DNA of 19,660 nt from assembly GCA_039026975.1 (NCBI GenBank), contig JBCCLI010000080.1, positions 1 through 19,660 on the forward strand, read 5' to 3'. The notes beneath the pieces were generated by a model, which had not been told where the DNA came from, did no database searches, and saw only the letters and a program-made list of their open reading frames with translations. This document shows, one piece after another, positions 15,128 to 19,660 of this stretch (position 1 is its first letter; every line of letters starts with the position of its first letter). The translations under genes were made by a program, and so were the position numbers. This stretch comes from JBCBKZ01 sp039026975. GTDB lineage: Bacteria; Bacteroidota; Bacteroidia; J057.

Positions 15128-16015
15128 ATGGCCCATACCCAACATCTCTTTCCCATCAGACAAGTTAGGTTTGAGAACAAGACAGTTCCTGAATCTAGTT
15201 TCGATATGATTTCCTTAGAGGAACTTATCAGGCGGGAAACCAGAGATGAGCTAGGCACCATACACCGGGTAGACTTCTACATCCTTTTACTGATTACTGA
15301 AGGGAAAGGCCACCACAGAATAGACTTTACTGACTATCCCTATGAGAAAGGAAGCTTAATTACGGTGAGAAAAGACCAGATCCAGCGCTTTTCATTAGGA
15401 GGTGCCAAGGGCTACCTCATGTTTTTCAAAGAAGACTTTATTGTCAGCTACCTAGAAAAACAAGAATCCCTAAAAACTATTCAGCTTTTCAATGAAATGT
15501 TGGGGAGGCCCATTATCCATCTAGGAAGTCAAGATTATACAGAAGTGCTACAAGTAGTTCAGTATATGAAGCAGGAGTATTTCCAGGTAGGTGATACCTA
15601 TTCCCTGGGAATCCTTAGAAGTCTCCTACATATTCTCATTACTAAGTTATACAGAGCTAAATCTGAAAGAGAGACCAACCTGAGCGACAGGAAATACCTT
15701 GCGGAATTTGTCCGTTTTCAAGAATTAGTAGAAACCCATTCTCTTTCTAGCAGGAAGGTACAAGATTATGCTGACCAAATGGGTGTTACACCTAAGACCC
15801 TGAATAACATAGTCAGAAGCATTGTCAATAAATCTGCCAAAACTTTCATTGATGAAATCGTGATCTTACAAATCAAAAGGATGCTTGTAAACTCTTCCCT
15901 TTCTGTCAAAGAAATAGCCTATTCTACAGGCTTTGAAGAACCTACCAATCTCTATAAGTATTTCAAGAAATATACCCTGACCTCCCCAGAAATGTTTAGG
16001 AAGAGCCATAGCTAG
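15128..16015 (+). CDS. AraC family transcriptional regulator
   Basis: A 295-residue cytoplasmic regulator. The N-terminal part (about 25-105) is cupin-like (HRVDFYILLLITEGKGHHRI, then YPYEKGSLITVRKDQIQRF), as in sugar- or small-molecule-responsive AraC proteins. The C-terminal part holds two helix-turn-helix units: HSLSSRKVQDYADQMGVTPK (about 204-223) and LSVKEIAYSTGFEEPTNLYK (about 256-275), followed by YFKKYTLTSPEMFRKS, the usual ending. The SnoaL-like lipoprotein gene starts 89 bases downstream on the same strand and is a natural target candidate, but no operator is visible. Confidence 0.93.
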   Translation: MAHTQHLFPIRQVRFENKTVPESSFDMISLEELIRRETRDELGTIHRVDFYILLLITEGKGHHRIDFTDYPYEKGSLITVRKDQIQRFSLGGAKGYLMFFKEDFIVSYLEKQESLKTIQLFNEMLGRPIIHLGSQDYTEVLQVVQYMKQEYFQVGDTYSLGILRSLLHILITKLYRAKSERETNLSDRKYLAEFVRFQELVETHSLSSRKVQDYADQMGVTPKTLNNIVRSIVNKSAKTFIDEIVILQIKRMLVNSSLSVKEIAYSTGFEEPTNLYKYFKKYTLTSPEMFRKSHS

Positions 16016-16104
16016 TTTTCCCATTTTTACAGTTTTCTGTCTCAAACTCACCTTTCTTCTCATGTGCGAGTATGGGTTCTTTGTGCCAAACTAAATTTTC
16101 ACCC

Positions 16105-16974
16105 ATGCGAGCAATACTATTTTTAAGCTTAATCGCAATTCTCTTTTTATCAACTAGTTGCGAATCAACAAAGACTGAATCTACGGATTCAGAACAAGAT
16201 CAACCCGTTATAGAATTATCCAATAAGGATAAAGTAGTAGCCTTACTAAACTCTTTCAACACAGGAGATTCTGACCCTATCAGCTATATTAATCCCGAAA
16301 AGTACATCCAACATAACTTAGCAGTAGGAGATGGATTAGCTGGTTTCGGAGAAGTGATGCAGAATGCCCCTGAAGGAGGCTTCAAAGCCAATGTAGTTCG
16401 TGCCTTTGAGGATGGTAGCTACGTGTTTGCCCACACTGAATATGATTTCTTCGGCCCTAAAGCAGGATTTGATGTTTTCCGTTTTGAGGATGGAAAAATT
16501 GTAGAACACTGGGATAATCTGATAGAGGTGAAAGCGCCTAACCCCAGCGGGCATACGCAGTTTGACGGTCCTACTGAGGCGACAGATAAGGACAAAACGG
16601 ATGCTAATAAACAGTTAGTAGAAGGTTTTGTGAATACTATCCTGATGAAAGGGGAAATGGATAAGGTAGGAGAATTCATAGTAGCAGATAACTATATCCA
16701 GCACAACCCAGATGTAGCAGACGGACTGGAAGGTTTAGGGGCTGCGTTGGAAGCCATGGCGGCACAAGGGATTTTTATGAAGTATGATCAGGTCCATAAG
16801 GTTCTGGGAGAAGGGAACTTCGTGTTGACCATGAGTGAGGGAAGTTTAGGAGATACGCCTACCTCATTTTATGACCTTTTCCGCGTAGAAGATGGTAAGA
16901 TTGTAGAACACTGGGACGTGATAGAGCCCATTCTACCAGCTTCCGAACGAAAAAATGAAAACGGTAAGTTTTAA
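16105..16974 (+). CDS. Lipoprotein with two tandem SnoaL-like (NTF2-fold) domains
   Basis: A 289-residue predicted surface or periplasmic lipoprotein. I start at ATG 16105 (MRAILFLSLIAILFLSTSC) because this gives a clean signal with lipobox STSC, Cys19; a longer frame from 16072 would bury it behind 11 polar residues. Two NTF2/SnoaL-like domains follow (about 40-145 and 163-278). They are internal copies: YIQHN occurs at 67-71 and again at 197-201, and EDGKIVEHWD at 128-137 and 262-271. The family holds small hydrolases, isomerases and ligand-binding proteins, and no catalytic set can be assigned. It lies directly downstream of an AraC gene and ends at a strong terminator. Confidence 0.87.
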   Translation: MRAILFLSLIAILFLSTSCESTKTESTDSEQDQPVIELSNKDKVVALLNSFNTGDSDPISYINPEKYIQHNLAVGDGLAGFGEVMQNAPEGGFKANVVRAFEDGSYVFAHTEYDFFGPKAGFDVFRFEDGKIVEHWDNLIEVKAPNPSGHTQFDGPTEATDKDKTDANKQLVEGFVNTILMKGEMDKVGEFIVADNYIQHNPDVADGLEGLGAALEAMAAQGIFMKYDQVHKVLGEGNFVLTMSEGSLGDTPTSFYDLFRVEDGKIVEHWDVIEPILPASERKNENGKF

Positions 16975-17001
16975 GCACATTTATTCATTTGTGTCTAAAA
17001 G

Positions 17002-17027
17002 CCATCTTGGTGACAAGATGGTTTTTT
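17002..17027 (+). terminator. Strong intrinsic terminator
   Basis: CCATCTTG (17002-17009) pairs perfectly with CAAGATGG (17014-17021) around a GTGA loop, followed at once by six T. It lies 27 bases after the SnoaL-like lipoprotein gene and 13 bases before the next start, so that next gene must have its own promoter inside or just behind the hairpin, or depends on read-through. Confidence 0.92.
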
Positions 17028-17040
17028 GTATTTTTACATT

Positions 17041-17355
17041 ATGGTTGATAGTATACTTTTTCCAATCCTGGGTTCACTAATCGCCACTTCTTTACCCTTT
17101 TGCCTAAATTATTTTTATTTGGTGGATGAGCTAAAGGAGGAATCTCCTATTTATCTTATAGGCTATTATCTCGTCTATCTTGGGGCTATGATGCTACTAC
17201 AAAGTCTCATGGGAATCCTACTCCCTTTTACAGACTTATCTACCATGTGGGAAAATAGTTTATGGTGGACATTTCCAATAGGGCTTACAGGAGTTACTCT
17301 GGCAATACTGGGAACCCTTATCTCCAGAAAGTATAAAAGGGTAATATCTCAATGA
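17041..17355 (+). CDS. Small integral membrane protein, unknown
   Basis: A 104-residue membrane protein. I start at ATG 17041 (MVDSILFPILG); a frame from the TTG at 17026 would begin inside the terminator's T-run and is unlikely. Three helices are predicted at about residues 4-24, 40-64 and 76-97, with a short acidic cytoplasmic or periplasmic loop (VDELKEESP). It matches no family that I recognise. The gene sits only 13 bases behind a strong terminator, which is odd for its expression. It could be expressed weakly or be regulated by read-through. Confidence 0.6.
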   Translation: MVDSILFPILGSLIATSLPFCLNYFYLVDELKEESPIYLIGYYLVYLGAMMLLQSLMGILLPFTDLSTMWENSLWWTFPIGLTGVTLAILGTLISRKYKRVISQ

Positions 17356-17625
17356 GATCATGTTGGAACCCGATGGTTTGTAGGATAAGAATCTACATAA
17401 TCAGGCTAGAACCACTTAGTTTTTTGAAGAACAGCAAGCTGCTGTGCGAAAAATTAGCTTAGATCAGGTTCCATTGGATAGGTTTTTACACCTAAGAATA
17501 GCGTTTCAGACATAGACTAACCTCTCTCTTTTTTGAAACAATAAGTATTTCTTACCTTTTAGCTATCTTTTTTAGGGGTAGTAAACTCACACTATCCCCT
17601 CACTTACAGTAAACCCAACATCAAC
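17356..17625. other. Intergenic stretch before the NIPSNAP gene
   Basis: About 270 bases without a credible gene. One open stretch (17420-17515, forward, containing EEQQAAVRKISLDQVPLDRF) has no start codon and no recognisable family; it may be a scrap of an older gene. Near its right end, AGGGGTAGT (17574-17582) and ACTATCCCCT (17591-17600) form a hairpin in the leader of the NIPSNAP gene, about 25 bases before its start. It has no T-run behind it, so it is a leader structure rather than a terminator. Confidence 0.45.
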
Positions 17626-18435
17626 ATGAAAGTATTTCGACTTTCTCTTGTAAGTATTTGCATTAGTTTCCTGCTCAGTTGTGTACCACCAGCGAACACA
17701 GATCCAGGCACACCTACCCCCAAATATGATAGAGAATTTTACCAGATAATCACCTACTTATTTGAATCAGAAGAACAGGTATTAGCTACTGATACCTACC
17801 TGAGAGAAGCCCTTATGCCTGGGTTAAAGCGGCAGGGAATAGGCCGAATAGGTGTCTTTAAACAATATCTACAGGAGGAGGATAGCCTAAAGAGAACCTT
17901 TATCCTCATTCCATTAACCAGTCCCAGTCAGTTCTACGAACTAGAGAAAGGGTTGACGTCTGATTCTGCCTACCAATCAGCTGGCGCAGATTACATAAGT
18001 GCAGTCTATAACCAGCCGCCTTTTATCAGGAAAGAATATACCCTGCTGGAAGCCTTTAGAGATATGCCTTTTATGAATGAACCTAATCTTGAAGGCCCTA
18101 GAAATGAGCGCATATATGAGTTAAGGAGCTATGAGTCTGCTACTGAGGCTATTTTTCAGAATAAAGTAGATATGTTTAACCAGGGAGGAGAAATCACCCT
18201 TTTTGATGACCTGGGATTCAATGCGGTCTTTTATGCGGAAGTGATAGCGGGTGCTAAAATGCCCAACCTTATGTACATGACCACATTTGAAAATCAGGAA
18301 AGTAGAGATGCCCATTGGAAATCCTTTGTGGATTCTCCCGTATGGAAAAACCTCAAAGAAGATCCTCAGTATCAGGATAATGTTTCCCATATAGATATCT
18401 ACTTTCTCTACCCTACTCAATACTCTGACTACTAA
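17626..18435 (+). CDS. NIPSNAP family lipoprotein
   Basis: A 269-residue lipoprotein: the signal ends in lipobox LLSC, Cys19. Two dimeric ferredoxin-like halves follow. The second (about residues 160-268) is a clear NIPSNAP domain (NERIYELRSYESATEAIFQN, then LMYMTTFENQESRDAHWKSF), and the first (about 36-135) is a degenerate version (FYQIITYLFESEEQ). NIPSNAP proteins have no settled biochemical role; in Bacteroidota they often stand beside DUF1080 proteins and oxidoreductases of polysaccharide or sugar use. Here a DUF1080 lipoprotein gene follows after 12 bases, so the two are cotranscribed and probably act together at the cell surface. A hairpin lies in its 5' leader. Confidence 0.9.
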   Translation: MKVFRLSLVSICISFLLSCVPPANTDPGTPTPKYDREFYQIITYLFESEEQVLATDTYLREALMPGLKRQGIGRIGVFKQYLQEEDSLKRTFILIPLTSPSQFYELEKGLTSDSAYQSAGADYISAVYNQPPFIRKEYTLLEAFRDMPFMNEPNLEGPRNERIYELRSYESATEAIFQNKVDMFNQGGEITLFDDLGFNAVFYAEVIAGAKMPNLMYMTTFENQESRDAHWKSFVDSPVWKNLKEDPQYQDNVSHIDIYFLYPTQYSDY

Positions 18436-18447
18436 CTACCATCTACT

Positions 18448-19263
18448 ATGCTAATCAGATTTGCTATCTGCGCTTCTACTCTTATGATTCTGGCTTGCCA
18501 GCCGGCTCCACAATCCTCCCAAGAAGAAGTCCCTACCTCCCAGCGGCAGGAGGAAAGTGGACATATAGGAGTAGACGCTCCCCCTACAGAAAATGCAGAG
18601 ACCTACTTTGATGGAAGTAGAGAGATGCTAGATGAGAAGTGGGTGTACTGGGAAAGTCCCAGGCTAGCCCAAGAACTCCCTATCAAATGGAAGATAGAAG
18701 CAGATCCTAAAGGAGAGGGAACGGTCATGAACACCAATGATCCTGCTGCTGCAGGCGGACTGTACGGAGCTGCAGATATCGTTACCAAGGAAAAGTTTAA
18801 GGATGTACGCGTACACGTAGAATTTCTGATTAATAATCCAGGAGGGAACAGTGGCGTATATCTCCAAAATAGGTTTGAGATACAGGTACTTGATGGAGAT
18901 TCTACTACCCACGGCTTAGCTGCTGTTATTAATGAAACCTTCTCTCCTTATTCTTACTACAATGGACTGGGAGAATGGAATGCCTATGATATCCTATTTA
19001 GATCAGCCCGTTTTGAGGAGGAAAAGCTGATAGAGAAACCTATGGTAACGGTCTACTTTAATGGAGAAAAAGTCCATAAAAATGTTTCTATTAACCAGGT
19101 TTGGGGAGGGCCTAACTCCGGCTTGGATGGCGGAAATGACCATGGGAAAGGCATTACAAATACTCCTGGAGGATTGAAACTTCAAGCTGAGGGCCATAAT
19201 GTGCTATACAAGAATATTTGGATAGAAAAAGTAGACTTGGTAGCGGCTAATACGGACTTTTAA
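18448..19263 (+). CDS. DUF1080 (3-keto-disaccharide hydrolase-like) lipoprotein
   Basis: A 271-residue lipoprotein with lipobox ILAC, Cys17, then a Ser/Gln/Glu-rich linker (18-50) and a DUF1080 jelly-roll domain (about 52-265). Family marks are AAGGLYGAADIVTKEKFKDV, FLINNPGGNSGVYLQNRFEI, GLGEWNAYDILF and FNGEKVHKNV, then GGLKLQAEGHNVLYKNIWIE at the end. Proteins of this fold (PF06439) resemble concanavalin-type glycan-binding or hydrolase domains, and some act on 3-keto-glycosides. It forms a 12-base-spaced pair with the NIPSNAP lipoprotein. Its stop at 19261-19263 is directly followed, in the same frame, by a hydrolase scrap. Confidence 0.92.
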   Translation: MLIRFAICASTLMILACQPAPQSSQEEVPTSQRQEESGHIGVDAPPTENAETYFDGSREMLDEKWVYWESPRLAQELPIKWKIEADPKGEGTVMNTNDPAAAGGLYGAADIVTKEKFKDVRVHVEFLINNPGGNSGVYLQNRFEIQVLDGDSTTHGLAAVINETFSPYSYYNGLGEWNAYDILFRSARFEEEKLIEKPMVTVYFNGEKVHKNVSINQVWGGPNSGLDGGNDHGKGITNTPGGLKLQAEGHNVLYKNIWIEKVDLVAANTDF

Positions 19264-19386
19264 GTTCCTCTACATGAAGTAACCTGGTTCAAGGCAGATA
19301 TCATCAGCTTTGACCAATGTGAGCATTTCCCGGATCTGGAAAGGCCTAAGCACTTTTTCAAGCTCTTAACAGAAAAATTAACGTAG
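19264..19386 (+). pseudogene. C-terminal scrap of an alpha/beta hydrolase
   Basis: The forward frame directly after the DUF1080 stop has no start codon but reads FKADIISFDQCEHFPDLERP, then KHFFKLLTEKLT and a stop at 19384-19386. The pattern 'C/GHFP.LERP..F...L..KL' is the usual end of alpha/beta hydrolases, with His of the catalytic triad (EHFP). Only about 40 residues remain; everything upstream is gone, replaced by the DUF1080 gene or lost by deletion. The remnant is inactive. Confidence 0.6.
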
Positions 19387-19497
19387 GAGAACCATACAAC
19401 CTACTTTTCTTGAGCCTCCTCCTAAAACCATATTATTTAGAAATTGACTATTTTAGGTATTAGTGTTCCCAAAAAGACTCTGTCTCATCTTTCAGAC
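19387..19497. promoter_or_regulatory. Leader of the right-edge gene
   Basis: About 110 bases before the ATG at 19498. An AT-rich stretch (19430-19470, with TTGACTATTTTAGGTATTAG) is a fair place for a promoter, but I could not define its elements. Confidence 0.3.
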
Positions 19498-19660
19498 ATG
19501 ACCCTAAAAAGACTCCATCACTACTCTAGTCTGCTCTTGACCTGCTTCATAGGGCTGCACCTATTGAACCATGCCTCCAGTATCGCAGGAGCGGGCACGC
19601 ATATTAGGATCATGGATAATCTCCTATCTAAAGGTCTCCTTCAACCAGTCCGCCATGAGC
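19498..19660 (+). CDS. N-terminal part of a membrane protein with a His-rich first helix (partial)
   Basis: 54 residues are visible before the window ends. The N-terminus is basic (MTLKRLHHY), followed by a helix of about 20 residues that contains GLHLLNHASSIAG and then THIRIMDNL. The pattern 'LH.LNH.....G...H...M' recalls Bacteroidota membrane proteins with buried histidines that may hold haem, but that is only recalled and cannot be settled from this fragment. Starts at ATG 19498; end not seen. Confidence 0.6.
   Translation, partial: MTLKRLHHYSSLLLTCFIGLHLLNHASSIAGAGTHIRIMDNLLSKGLLQPVRHE

Noticed and set aside
17574..17600. Hairpin before the NIPSNAP gene considered as a terminator of the preceding membrane-protein gene
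   Set aside because: It is over 200 bases past that stop and has no T-run behind it on the forward strand; a leader structure fits better.
1..19660. CRISPR array, tRNA or rRNA genes, phage genes, toxin-antitoxin pair or defence system
   Set aside because: No repeat-spacer pattern, no cloverleaf or rRNA motif, and no structural, integrase or defence protein motif was seen on either strand.

Overview
The window reads as a stretch of Bacteroidota chromosome, most likely Cytophagales-like. That is inferred from family content: short Crp/Fnr regulators, lipoproteins carrying NIPSNAP, DUF1080 and SnoaL-like domains, a SPIIxC-type lipobox usage, and starts that mostly lack a clear Shine-Dalgarno sequence. 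The species cannot be named from the sequence. No rRNA, tRNA, CRISPR array or phage structural gene was seen.

Layout. Positions 1-1250 are gene-poor: the tail of a membrane protein, one small reverse-strand gene with a hairpin terminator, and the decayed remains of an ECF sigma factor. Positions 1252-2748 hold a forward cluster of a Crp/Fnr regulator and two small four-helix membrane proteins. Positions 2745-7249 are a reverse-strand block: a class C beta-lactamase-fold serine hydrolase, an M23 peptidase lipoprotein, a SRPBCC protein, a YCII protein, a seven-helix membrane protein and a second Crp/Fnr regulator. Positions 7469-10765 run forward: a membrane fatty acid desaturase, an exported Ntn hydrolase and an exported M24 Xaa-Pro peptidase.

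The M24 gene is interrupted at its last two codons by a complete 1215-bp ISAs1-family insertion sequence (10731-11945) with 25-bp imperfect inverted repeats and a 9-bp target duplication. After it comes a small membrane-protein gene broken by a one-base frameshift, then a reverse-strand hybrid histidine kinase, an AraC regulator, a lipoprotein with two SnoaL-like domains, a small membrane protein, a NIPSNAP lipoprotein followed closely by a DUF1080 lipoprotein, the C-terminal scrap of an alpha/beta hydrolase, and the start of a membrane protein that runs off the window.

How the genes fit together. Two places pair a Crp/Fnr regulator with adjacent small membrane proteins, suggesting locally regulated modules. 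The cell-surface theme is strong: four predicted lipoproteins, two exported enzymes and a membrane-anchored hydrolase. Signs of decay are also frequent (sigma factor, frameshifted gene, hydrolase scrap, IS insertion), so this looks like an accessory or drifting region. I did not find a clear, coherent, previously undescribed system; the best-supported unusual observation is the IS that has rewritten the C-terminus of the M24 peptidase.
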